A DNA stretch of 64,000 nt, taken from NCBI RefSeq assembly GCF_019929345.1, contig NZ_JAHZPJ010000008.1, positions 25,169-89,168 of the forward strand, read 5' to 3'. This document shows positions 48,491 through 57,669 of this stretch, piece by piece; the stretch's first letter is position 1, and each line of letters starts with the position of its first letter. Both the position numbers and the translations under genes were made by a program. The notes under the pieces were generated by a model, which worked only from the letters and a program-made list of their open reading frames with translations, made no database searches and was not told where the DNA came from. The stretch is from Streptococcus oralis. Lineage in GTDB: Bacteria; Bacillota; Bacilli; Lactobacillales; Streptococcaceae.

Positions 48491-48776
48491 TATCAGCATG
48501 GCTGACTTTTATGAAAAATATCAAAATGAAAATCTAGATCTTATCGATGTTCGTGAAGTACATGAATTCCAAGCAGGACATGCACCAGGTGCAAAAAATC
48601 TGCCTTTAAGCACCTTGGAACAAGGCTACAAAGAACTCAAGCCTGACCATGAATACCATGTTATCTGTCAAGGTGGAGTGCGTTCTGCCTCTGCCTGTCA
48701 ATTTCTCAGCGCCCAAGGTCTCACCGTTACCAATGTAGAAGGTGGTATGAACCACTGGCCAGGTGAGGTAGAGTAA
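48480..48776 (+). CDS. Single-domain rhodanese, third gene of the operon
   Basis: 98 residues. Rhodanese start MADFYEKYQNENLDLIDVREVHEFQ and active loop CQGGVRS with the catalytic Cys about 63; ends HWPGEVE. Its ATG lies inside the reductase gene behind GGAG. Together the three genes give three rhodanese domains for persulfide handling. Confidence 0.88.
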   Translation: MVTNISMADFYEKYQNENLDLIDVREVHEFQAGHAPGAKNLPLSTLEQGYKELKPDHEYHVICQGGVRSASACQFLSAQGLTVTNVEGGMNHWPGEVE

Positions 48777-48804
48777 GTCAAAGCTATTTAAAATCAGTCT
48801 CAGC

Positions 48805-48858
48805 AATCAGTCCGTATCCAAATCCTCACATAGGATTAGACTACGGGCTTTTTGTATT
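48805..48858 (+). terminator. Terminator of the rhodanese operon
   Basis: A nested hairpin with AATCCT/AGGATT inside and GTCCGT/ACGGGC outside, followed by TTTTT. Confidence 0.6.
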
Positions 48859-48974
48859 GACCACATTAGTGCCATTATCAGTACGATTCCCCCTCTGGAT
48901 AGCTGACCTGCACTCTCCCACAAGGAAACAAGCAAGAAAATTCAAACAATTTATACAAATCTCTCTCAAAAAGG

Positions 48975-49003
48975 TTGCACTATTTTGACTATTTTGTTAT
49001 ATT
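48975..49003 (+). promoter_or_regulatory. Promoter of the fucosidase gene
   Basis: -35 TTGCAC (48975-48980), 17-nt spacer, -10 TATATT (48998-49003). The transcript start is about 85 nt before the ATG. Confidence 0.6.
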
Positions 49004-49061
49004 AAAAGCACAAACAATAATAAATAACTTATTTTTTGTAAGTTTTTTTTAAAAATAAAAA

Positions 49062-49075
49062 TGTATACGCTTACA
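49062..49075. promoter_or_regulatory. cre site for CcpA before the fucosidase gene
   Basis: TGTATACGCTTACA matches the cre consensus TGWAANCGNTNWCA at all but one position. It lies downstream of the promoter, where CcpA would block elongation when glucose is present. Confidence 0.75.
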
Positions 49076-49095
49076 AGAAAAAGAGGGAGATTTCT

Positions 49096-52000
49096 ATGGA
49101 CAAAAGATTTTGGGAGAAATCCTGTCGCTATAGCATCCGCAAGCTGACGGTTGGGACTGCTTCTGTTTTGCTGGGGGCTGTTTTTCTAGTCAACCACACT
49201 GTAGCCGCAGACAGTGTTGAGGTCAAGCAAACTGAACCAACTTCAGTTGAAGCTCTCACTAAGCCAGATAGTGAACCCAAAGCAGCTGAAATTACCGAAA
49301 CTACAAAGCCGTCTCCAGCCGAGAGTCCAGCAGTTTCTGAAAGTAAGCCAGATAAGGAGACTCAGACGACAAATAGTCAGGCTAGTGAAGAAGCCATTGT
49401 AGAAGCTAAAGAAAATAAGGAACCTGAAAAAGCAGATCAGCCTGTGACAAAACAAAAAAACTATCAACTCAACTACGATCAGCCAACAGCTCCCTCCTAT
49501 GATGGATGGGAAAAACAAGCCCTCCCTGTCGGAAATGGAGAAATGGGAGCCAAGGTTTTCGGTCTGATTGGGGAAGAGAGAATCCAGTACAACGAAAAGA
49601 CCCTCTGGTCAGGAGGACCACAACCCGATAGCACCGACTATAACGGAGGAAACTACAAGGACCGCTACAAGGTCTTGGCAGAGATTCGTAAAGCCCTCGA
49701 AGCTGGTGACCGCCAAAAAGCAAAACAGCTAGCTGAACAAAATCTAGTTGGACCAAACAACGCCCAGTACGGACGTTACCTAGCCTTTGGAGATATCTTC
49801 ATGGTCTTTAATAACCAGAAGAAAGGACTAGATACTGTAACTGATTATCATCGTGGTTTGGATATCACAGAAGCCACTACGACAACTTCTTACACCCAAG
49901 ATGGGACGACCTTCAAACGCGAAACCTTCTCCAGCTATCCTGATGATGTCACTGTAACCCACTTGACCAAAAAAGGAAACAAGACGCTTGATTTTACCCT
50001 TTGGAATAGCCTGACAGAAGACTTGCTTGCTAATGGCAACTACTCTTGGGAATATTCTAACTATAAGAATGGTCATGTCACTACAGATGCAAACGGAATC
50101 CTTCTAAAGGGAACTGTCAAAGATAACGGCCTCAAATTTGCATCCTATCTAGGAATTAAAACGGACGGAAAGGTGACTGTTCAGGACGAAACTCTGACCG
50201 TTACAGGCGCAAGTTATGCGACCCTCTATCTCAGTGCCAAGACTAACTTTGCTCAGAATCCAAAAACCAACTATCGAAAAGACATTGACCTCGAAAAAAC
50301 AGTTAAAGGGATTGTCGAAGCAGCTAAGGCCAAAGACTACGAAACACTTAAAAAGGCCCATATCAAGGACTATCAAAGTCTCTTTAACCGCGTTAAACTA
50401 AATCTAGGCGGAAACAAGACTGCTCAAACGACAAAAGAGGCCCTTCAAAGCTATAACTCAGAAAAAGGGCAAAAATTGGAAGAACTCTTCTTCCAATACG
50501 GACGTTATTTGCTCATCAGTTCGTCTCGTGATCGGACAGATGCCCTTCCTGCCAACCTCCAAGGAGTCTGGAATGCTGTAGACAATCCACCTTGGAACGC
50601 TGACTACCACCTCAATGTCAATTTGCAAATGAACTATTGGCCAGCCTACATGAGCAACCTGGCTGAAACTGCCAAGCCCATGATCAATTACATTGATGAC
50701 ATGCGCTACTATGGTCGTATCGCTGCTAAGGAATACGCAGGTATCGAATCCAAAGACGGACAAGAAAATGGTTGGCTGGTCCATACCCAGGCGACACCAT
50801 TTGGCTGGACTACTCCTGGTTGGAATTACTATTGGGGTTGGTCCCCAGCTGCTAATGCTTGGATGATGCAGAACGTCTATGACTATTATAAGTTCACCAA
50901 GGATGAGACCTATCTCAAAGAAAAGATTTATCCAATGCTCAAGGAAACCGCTAAGTTCTGGAACTCCTTCTTGCACTATGACAAGGCCAATGACCGTTGG
51001 GTGTCTTCTCCATCCTACTCACCTGAACACGGGACCATTACCATCGGAAATACCTTTGACCAATCGCTAGTCTGGCAGCTATTCCACGACTACATGGAAG
51101 TTGCCAACCATCTGAAAGTCGACCAAGACTTAGTCACAGAGGTCAAGGCTAAATTTGACAAACTCAAACCACTTCACATCAATAAAGAAGGACGCATCAA
51201 GGAATGGTACGAGGAGGACAGCCCCCAATTCACAAATGAAGGGATTGAAAATCACCACCGTCACGTTTCCCATCTAGTTGGTCTCTTCCCAGGTACACTC
51301 TTTAGCAAGGACCAAGCTGAATACCTAGAGGCTGCGCGTGCAACCCTCAACCACCGTGGAGATGGTGGTACAGGTTGGTCTAAGGCCAATAAAATCAACC
51401 TCTGGGCTCGTTTGCTGGACGGTAACCGTGCCCATCGCTTACTCGCTGAACAGCTCAAGTACTCAACTCTAGAAAACCTTTGGGATACGCACGCGCCTTT
51501 CCAAATCGATGGCAACTTCGGAGCAACCAGTGGGATGGCAGAAATGCTTCTCCAATCTCATACAGGCTATATTGCACCATTACCAGCTCTTCCAGATGCC
51601 TGGAAAGACGGTCAGGTTTCTGGCTTGGTTGCTCGAGGAAACTTTGAAGTCAGCATGAAGTGGAAAGATAAAAACCTGCAAAGCTTGTCCTTCCTTTCAA
51701 ATGTCGGTGGAGACTTGGTTGTAGATTATCCCAATATCGAAGCCAGCCAGATCAAGGTCAATGGCAAACCAGTCAAGGCAACGATCCTTAAAGATAATCG
51801 TATCCAGCTTGCAACACAAAAAGGTGACGTCATTACCTTTGAACACTTCCCTGGTCGTGTAACCAGTCTGACAGCAGTTCGACAAAATGGTGTCACTGCC
51901 GAACTTACCTTCAACCAAGTAGAAGGCGCTACCCACTATGTCATTCAAAGACAAGTGAAAGACGAGTCTGGCCAAGCCTCTGCAACCAGAGAATTTGTAA

Positions 52001-54108
52001 CCAATCAAACCCACTTTATCGACCGATCACTAGATCCTCAACTCGCCTACACCTATACGGTCAAAGCTATGCTGGGCGAAGTTTCTACACAAGTCTCTGA
52101 ACAAGCAACTGTAGAAACCCCTAGTGAATTGATGGATGATCGAGACGGCCGTATCCAGTACGGAGCTGCCTTTGGAAACTGGGCAGACTCAGAATTATTT
52201 GGAGGAACAGAGAAATTTGCTGACCTTTCAAAAGGAGACTACACAGACGAAGACATCACTGCTACCATTCCTTTCACCGGCGTTGGTATCGAAATCTATG
52301 GACTGAAATCGTCTGAACTAGGTCTTGCCACTGCTAAAATTGATGGCAAAGAGGTCAGCGAGCTTGACTTCCATACTGCTGGGGCAACTGAAAAAGGTAG
52401 TCTCATCGGTCGCTTCGCAGGATTATCTGACGGACCTCATACACTGACTCTTAGTGTTAAACGTGAACACAAAGGACGTGGTAGTGAGCGCTCGAAAATT
52501 TCGTTAGACTACTTCAAGATTCTATCAGGAACAGGCAACACGATTGAAAAAATGGATGATCGTGATTCGCGCATCCAGTATGGTTCCCAGTTTAAGGACT
52601 GGTCTGACCCTGAACTCTACGGAGGTACCGAAAAATACGCTGATATTAACAACAGCGACTCTAGTGCAGCTTCAGAAGCTCAGGCAACTATTTCCTTTAC
52701 AGGGACGGGCATTCGTATCTATGGTTTGAAGAGCCTTGCCCTTGGACGAGCACGTGTTACACTAGATGGCAAAGAAATGCCAAGTCTAGACTTCTACACT
52801 TCAGGCGCAACTGAAAAGAGAGCTTTTATTGGCGAATTTACAAACCTTACTGACGGTACGCACACCCTGACATTACAAGTTGACCCAAATTCACCTGAAG
52901 GTCGCAAGAAAATTTCTCTAGACTCCTTTGATATCATCAAAGCCCCTGCTGTTGGTCTAGATAGCCCGAGCATCGCGCCTCTTAAGGAAAATGACAAAAC
53001 CATTGCCTTAAGCCTACCAGCTGGAGATTGGGAAGCCATCGCAGTGATCTTCCCAGGTGTCAAAGATCCTCTAGTCTTGCGCAAAGTGGATGAAACGCAT
53101 CTGGTTACAAGTGGAGATCAGACTGTGCTATCAGTCCAAGACAATCAAGTTCAAATCCCAATCCCTGATGCCACTGATCGACAAGCCGGAAAAGCGATAG
53201 AAGCATATGCTATTCAAGGAACTACCACTAGCAGTCCTGTCGTAGCCGTCTTTACTAAAAAGGACGAGAAGCAGCCAACTACAAGCAAGGGGGACGAACC
53301 AGCTCCTACTGTTGAAATTCCGGAATACACCGAGCCTATCGGAACCGCAGGTCAAGAAGAGCCACCTACAGTAGAAATTCCGGAGTATACCGAGCCTATC
53401 GGGACTGTTGGGCAAGAGGAAGCTCCTACTGTTGAAAAGCCTGAATACACCGAACCTATCGGAACTGCTGGGCAAGAGGAAGCCCCTACTGTTGAAAAAC
53501 CTGAGTACACTGGCCCTATCGGAACTAGTGGAGATCAGGCTGCTCCAACCCTCACCCGACCTGAGTATCAGTTACGCACCTTGAAAGATAAAAAGACAGG
53601 GATCGAAATCATCGGTGGAGTTGCTGACTTGAAAGAGGTTTCCCACTTAGAAAGTCGACGAGTGCTCGCTCAAGAACTCTTTGGTAAGACATACGATGCA
53701 TATGATTTCCAGCTCAAAAATAAGGAAAATCACATTGTCCAACTACCGAACCAGGTCTTAGTTCGCTTACCAGTTTCAGGAGAAGTGCAAGAAGTCTACT
53801 ACCTCACTCCAACTAGAGAGTTAGAACCACAGGACTTTACTATCCGAGATGGCATGCTTGAATTTATGACCAATAACGTTAGTACTTATGCAGTTGTCTA
53901 CAACACCACAAGCTCACCAACTGTTGAGGATGTAAACCCACATGAAAAACCATCTACAACAGAGATAGAGGCACTGGTACACACAACTGATAGTGGTCAT
54001 CAAGAAAAACTCCCTGCAACTGGGGAAGAAAGAAATCCACTACTCTTCTTAGCTGGTCTCAGTTTGATCTTAACAGCTACTTTCTTAGTAAAAACTAAAA
54101 AAGAGTAA
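49096..54108 (+). CDS. LPXTG-anchored GH95 alpha-L-fucosidase
   Basis: 1670 residues. YSIRKLTVGTASVLLGAVF signal, a Glu/Lys/Pro-rich linker (about 35-122), GH95 catalytic region (about 123-900) with the start DGWEKQALPVGNGEMG, NLQMNYWPAYMSN, the acid in SPEHG and DGNFGATSGMAEML. Then an Fn3-like domain (about 925-1010), two ~125-residue related beta-sandwich modules (from about 1013 and 1152, both MDDRD.RIQYG, GTEK.AD), four ~20-residue Pro-rich repeats (about 1405-1480), a further domain, sorting signal LPATG and membrane tail. It cuts alpha-1,2-linked fucose from host glycans at the cell surface. Confidence 0.92.
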   Translation: MDKRFWEKSCRYSIRKLTVGTASVLLGAVFLVNHTVAADSVEVKQTEPTSVEALTKPDSEPKAAEITETTKPSPAESPAVSESKPDKETQTTNSQASEEAIVEAKENKEPEKADQPVTKQKNYQLNYDQPTAPSYDGWEKQALPVGNGEMGAKVFGLIGEERIQYNEKTLWSGGPQPDSTDYNGGNYKDRYKVLAEIRKALEAGDRQKAKQLAEQNLVGPNNAQYGRYLAFGDIFMVFNNQKKGLDTVTDYHRGLDITEATTTTSYTQDGTTFKRETFSSYPDDVTVTHLTKKGNKTLDFTLWNSLTEDLLANGNYSWEYSNYKNGHVTTDANGILLKGTVKDNGLKFASYLGIKTDGKVTVQDETLTVTGASYATLYLSAKTNFAQNPKTNYRKDIDLEKTVKGIVEAAKAKDYETLKKAHIKDYQSLFNRVKLNLGGNKTAQTTKEALQSYNSEKGQKLEELFFQYGRYLLISSSRDRTDALPANLQGVWNAVDNPPWNADYHLNVNLQMNYWPAYMSNLAETAKPMINYIDDMRYYGRIAAKEYAGIESKDGQENGWLVHTQATPFGWTTPGWNYYWGWSPAANAWMMQNVYDYYKFTKDETYLKEKIYPMLKETAKFWNSFLHYDKANDRWVSSPSYSPEHGTITIGNTFDQSLVWQLFHDYMEVANHLKVDQDLVTEVKAKFDKLKPLHINKEGRIKEWYEEDSPQFTNEGIENHHRHVSHLVGLFPGTLFSKDQAEYLEAARATLNHRGDGGTGWSKANKINLWARLLDGNRAHRLLAEQLKYSTLENLWDTHAPFQIDGNFGATSGMAEMLLQSHTGYIAPLPALPDAWKDGQVSGLVARGNFEVSMKWKDKNLQSLSFLSNVGGDLVVDYPNIEASQIKVNGKPVKATILKDNRIQLATQKGDVITFEHFPGRVTSLTAVRQNGVTAELTFNQVEGATHYVIQRQVKDESGQASATREFVTNQTHFIDRSLDPQLAYTYTVKAMLGEVSTQVSEQATVETPSELMDDRDGRIQYGAAFGNWADSELFGGTEKFADLSKGDYTDEDITATIPFTGVGIEIYGLKSSELGLATAKIDGKEVSELDFHTAGATEKGSLIGRFAGLSDGPHTLTLSVKREHKGRGSERSKISLDYFKILSGTGNTIEKMDDRDSRIQYGSQFKDWSDPELYGGTEKYADINNSDSSAASEAQATISFTGTGIRIYGLKSLALGRARVTLDGKEMPSLDFYTSGATEKRAFIGEFTNLTDGTHTLTLQVDPNSPEGRKKISLDSFDIIKAPAVGLDSPSIAPLKENDKTIALSLPAGDWEAIAVIFPGVKDPLVLRKVDETHLVTSGDQTVLSVQDNQVQIPIPDATDRQAGKAIEAYAIQGTTTSSPVVAVFTKKDEKQPTTSKGDEPAPTVEIPEYTEPIGTAGQEEPPTVEIPEYTEPIGTVGQEEAPTVEKPEYTEPIGTAGQEEAPTVEKPEYTGPIGTSGDQAAPTLTRPEYQLRTLKDKKTGIEIIGGVADLKEVSHLESRRVLAQELFGKTYDAYDFQLKNKENHIVQLPNQVLVRLPVSGEVQEVYYLTPTRELEPQDFTIRDGMLEFMTNNVSTYAVVYNTTSSPTVEDVNPHEKPSTTEIEALVHTTDSGHQEKLPATGEERNPLLFLAGLSLILTATFLVKTKKE
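53296..53530 (+). repeat. Proline-rich ~60-bp repeats in the fucosidase gene
   Basis: Four units encoding variants of PTVEIPEYTEPIGTAGQEE occur in tandem before the C-terminal domain; they form a wall-spanning stalk and could vary in number. Confidence 0.8.
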
Positions 54109-54150
54109 AATAAAAATTATCCAAATCACTTAAAGATAAGAAGAAATCAC

Positions 54151-54202
54151 ATTGTCCTGCCCCCTAAAAGCTGCATTTGCTTATGGGGCAGGACAATTTT
54201 TT
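54151..54202 (+). terminator. Strong terminator after the fucosidase gene
   Basis: TTGTCCTGCCCC pairs with GGGGCAGGACAA across a 20-nt loop, followed by six T. Confidence 0.9.
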
Positions 54203-54605
54203 ATTTGCTTGGTAGTCTAGAAAAGACGGAACAGACTGTCCGTCTACTACCTCAGCAAACAAAGTAAAGTAAAATAGCTAATTTCAAATGCCAACTTGCA
54301 GAAATAACTCGCTATATGCCCGTAAACATATTTAATCTTATGCGTGTCCACCTTTTCTTCGAAGACAATTATCATTATGTTGCATATTTTCTAGAAAATA
54401 ATAACAGAAAGGATGTTAGACCGTTATTGCAATGTAAATCAATTATTATCTGAATATCTTCCTTATTAGAAACTTCATCTCCACTAATTTCTTTAGTGTC
54501 CCACGAGAAATACATAGTATTAATCAATTATTTTTCTAGTACCTATATTTAAATTAAAATAGCAACTATAATATTTAATTCAGGTGTCTTTAGCAACTTG
54601 TTGTA

Positions 54606-54614
54606 TGATATAAT
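54606..54614 (+). promoter_or_regulatory. Extended -10 promoter of the YobI-like operon
   Basis: TGA-TATAAT (TATAAT at 54609-54614), about 33 nt before the start; -35 is weak. The stretch 54203-54605 holds no gene I can support and is AT-rich. Confidence 0.6.
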
Positions 54615-54647
54615 TAACTATAAGAATATTAGTTAAGGACAACATAA

Positions 54648-56030
54648 ATGGAAAATTATTTGCTCAAAGTTTTAGCTTCTCTATTTAAAAATAAACCTTC
54701 TGACGACAATTCAAGTGTAAAACTTGAAAGTCTAGCTCCAATAGACTACATTCAAATCGCTTCTGATGAATTTGAAACAAAATACTATAAGATTTATAAA
54801 GATGTATTGAATAATGTAACTCAAGATAAACTTATAAAAAATGTTGGAGTAACTGGAGGATATGGAACTGGAAAAAGCTCTTTAATTCATAGTTATTTTA
54901 ATGAATTAAAGGGTAAGACAAGTATTTATATCTCATTAGCACATTTTGATAGTTTAGCAGGAAATACTATTCCTACTCCCCAAGATGATATGACAATAAA
55001 TAGTCAGATAGACAACATTTTAGAGATGAAAATTGTCAACCAATTAGTAAATCAAATCAAACCAAATAAAATACCAAAAGCAAACTTTTTGGCTAAAAAA
55101 AATATCAAAAATTATAAAATTTTCTTTTATTCATTATTAATTATTTGTTTAATCCTTTATTTTAAATTTTTATTACCAGTTATAACTGAAAAAATTACAT
55201 ATGGCATCAAAAATTCCCCACCTAATCCTGAATCTAATGATTACATTCTCATCATTATATCTGTCATAGCTATGATTATCTTATATTACCTTTTATCAAA
55301 TATAATTAAGAAAATAATATATAAAGGAAATTGGTCAAAACTTACAATAAATACTATGGGAATTAACGTAAACATGGAAAATAGAGACTTTTCTACAGTC
55401 TCATATTTTGATAATTTTCTATCTGATGTTATTTATCTTTTTGATGAATCTGATGCAGATTTTGTAATTTTTGAAGACTTAGATAGATTTAACGACCATT
55501 CAATATTCGAAAAATTAAGAGAAATTAACTTGATGGTTAACCAAAGAAGGAATTCTGCAAACGATAAGAAATTGATGTTTTTCTATGTAATAAGTGATGA
55601 AGTATTTTCTGAAAAAAATGTCGATCCTACAAATAACAGTAAAAATATTTCAGCAACAGAAAAAACAAAATTTTTTGATGTGATTATTCCAATTATCCCT
55701 ATTGTCAACAATACAAATTCATTTGATTATCTAAAATCAAGGTTGTTAGATGACCTAGCAATTACGGATAAAAATGACTTCGAGACTTTTTTATATCAAA
55801 TTTCCATATTTATTGATGACTTTAGAGTTCTTAAAAATATAGTAAATGAATTTAAAATTTACAAAGAAATTCATGAAGATAATGAAGATAATATTGATAT
55901 AGATTATAAGCAACTACTTGCACTAATAATCTACAAAACTCTAAACTCCAGTGATTTTAACGACTTAGTGAAATCTAAAGGAGACTTGTACACTCAAATA
56001 AAAAATTCGTTGGAGGATAATGATGAGTGA
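54648..56030 (+). CDS. YobI-like membrane P-loop NTPase, N-terminal part
   Basis: 460 residues, very AT-rich. Start region SLAPIDYIQIASDEFETKYY then Walker A GVTGGYGTGKSSLI (about 67-79), two membrane helices (about 163-180 and 201-220) inserted in the ATPase as in KAP-type NTPases, Walker B FVIFEDLDRFND (about 276-287) and a sensor-like FYVISDE. It matches the ATPase region of YobI-family proteins, which are normally about 1200 residues in one chain. Here the chain stops at LEDNDE and a second gene follows with 11-nt overlap. Function is unknown; membrane-tied STAND/KAP-like NTPases often act in phage defence. Confidence 0.75.
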   Translation: MENYLLKVLASLFKNKPSDDNSSVKLESLAPIDYIQIASDEFETKYYKIYKDVLNNVTQDKLIKNVGVTGGYGTGKSSLIHSYFNELKGKTSIYISLAHFDSLAGNTIPTPQDDMTINSQIDNILEMKIVNQLVNQIKPNKIPKANFLAKKNIKNYKIFFYSLLIICLILYFKFLLPVITEKITYGIKNSPPNPESNDYILIIISVIAMIILYYLLSNIIKKIIYKGNWSKLTINTMGINVNMENRDFSTVSYFDNFLSDVIYLFDESDADFVIFEDLDRFNDHSIFEKLREINLMVNQRRNSANDKKLMFFYVISDEVFSEKNVDPTNNSKNISATEKTKFFDVIIPIIPIVNNTNSFDYLKSRLLDDLAITDKNDFETFLYQISIFIDDFRVLKNIVNEFKIYKEIHEDNEDNIDIDYKQLLALIIYKTLNSSDFNDLVKSKGDLYTQIKNSLEDNDE

Positions 56031-57564
56031 GATAGCAAAATTTTTGATAAAAAATAATTTTATTAATGAAACATATACAGATTACATAGTTAGACAATCC
56101 CCAAATGGTCTTCGTGGAGAGGAAAAAAATTTTTTTGTGTCTGTATTATTAAAGGATAGTGAGAAATTAAAATTAATAAAAGTTCTTAAACGGGATAAAA
56201 TTCATGAAATATTCTTAAAATTATCTGATCATCACTTTTCTGTTGATAATTTTTTTAATGAAGCAATTTATGATTATTTTAATAAAGCATTTGCTGATAA
56301 CAATGAAAATATAAATAAAGGTATAGAAAATTACTTAAAAAAAATAATCTTCCTTCAAGATGTAAATGACCCACAAAAAATTACACTAAATATAAATAGC
56401 ATTTCCAGAATACTTTATCAGAAATTAGTCTATCCAAATGAAGATCATCTTTTCACCAAAATGCAGAGCTATGTTTTAAAGAGTCAAATAAGCGATCATA
56501 TAAATGATGATGTAAAATTACTACTATTAATTCTAGATAAAGAAACAAATTTAAAATTTAATTTAGATTTTGCTATTAAAACTCTTCTTGAAAGAATACA
56601 GAATATTTCCGAGGAAACAAATAAGCAGCTCTCAGAACAGAATCTATTAAATTTAATTAGGAAAAAAATAAATAATAAAGTATCAGTAACAATATTTGAT
56701 CCCTCTGATTTCCAAAAAGTTAGACCGGAGCTAAAGGAATTTTACAAGACTTTGTGGGAGGAGGAAAAAATTTCATTAAATGATTTAACTTTATTACCTA
56801 TTTTATCCATTTTTGAAGATAAACAAATCGATAGCTATGAAAATATTTATGATAAATTAAATACGGAAGATGCTAAAAATTGTATAATAGAGAATCTATA
56901 TGGGATAAATGTAATTTTCGGTTTTAAAAACATGTTTCCATCCAATTCTGATATTTTATACCTTACTTCTAATATTAGTTCTTTCAGATCTATAATAAGC
57001 GCCTACAAGGAGCAAGATAATCAAGAAATCCCGTTTAATCTTTTCAACCCTAACATTTTATGGAAAGAACTAACAAATGTTCAAAGTGAGATTTCTAGAG
57101 AACACTATAAAGAAATACTTGACACTTTAGATAAAGATAAAGATTTTATCACCAAACAACTGAATAAACCTTCCATTTCTTTACCAACCTTTGAAAAACT
57201 AATAGAAAACTACAAAGATTCATTTACAAATAAAATTAATATCAAAACTCTAGAAAATGATAAGATGAAATCTCTGATTCAAATTCCAAAAAAGACACTT
57301 AAGAGAAATTCCGTTAAAAGAAAAAATTCACTAATAAAATACATTAACCAACATTCTAAAATTGATGAAATTGATAAGAATTTTATCAACCGATATTCAG
57401 TAGACGACTTACTGAGTACAAAAGGCTCAATAAACAACAAAGAATTATATCTAGATATCCTGAATATGAGAAAAAGTACTGTTAGAAGCACTAGTAATAT
57501 TAATAAAATAGAAAAAGTAATAACTGAATTGAAGTCTAAATTATCAGATACATCTCGGGCATGA
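56020..57564 (+). CDS. Partner of the YobI-like NTPase (C-terminal part)
   Basis: 514 residues, helical, no membrane segment. DYIVRQSPNGLRGEEKNFFVSVL is like the region that follows the coiled coil in one-chain YobI proteins, so the two genes together equal one YobI with the middle left out. GGAGG (56012-56016) is 6 nt before the second ATG (56023), which makes this a proper gene start, not a recent frameshift. Lysine-rich end (KKTLKRNSVKRKNS). No enzyme motif seen. Confidence 0.7.
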   Translation: MMSEIAKFLIKNNFINETYTDYIVRQSPNGLRGEEKNFFVSVLLKDSEKLKLIKVLKRDKIHEIFLKLSDHHFSVDNFFNEAIYDYFNKAFADNNENINKGIENYLKKIIFLQDVNDPQKITLNINSISRILYQKLVYPNEDHLFTKMQSYVLKSQISDHINDDVKLLLLILDKETNLKFNLDFAIKTLLERIQNISEETNKQLSEQNLLNLIRKKINNKVSVTIFDPSDFQKVRPELKEFYKTLWEEEKISLNDLTLLPILSIFEDKQIDSYENIYDKLNTEDAKNCIIENLYGINVIFGFKNMFPSNSDILYLTSNISSFRSIISAYKEQDNQEIPFNLFNPNILWKELTNVQSEISREHYKEILDTLDKDKDFITKQLNKPSISLPTFEKLIENYKDSFTNKINIKTLENDKMKSLIQIPKKTLKRNSVKRKNSLIKYINQHSKIDEIDKNFINRYSVDDLLSTKGSINNKELYLDILNMRKSTVRSTSNINKIEKVITELKSKLSDTSRA

Positions 57565-57669
57565 GATATTTTTAAATTAGTAAATCACTTAAAACTGGAG
57601 CTATTTCACTTCAAATCAGTTATCCTTAACTACTTTTGACATAAGAATCCCTCTTATTCAGACACCAAA

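Noticed and set aside
50458..50976. 172-codon minus-strand frame inside the fucosidase gene
   Set aside because: Antisense shadow; the plus strand codes for the GH95 core here.
56010..56030. Recent frameshift as the cause of two YobI-like frames
   Set aside because: The second frame has its own GGAGG at proper distance and the first ends naturally; the middle part of the one-chain protein is also missing, so a single-base error does not explain it.
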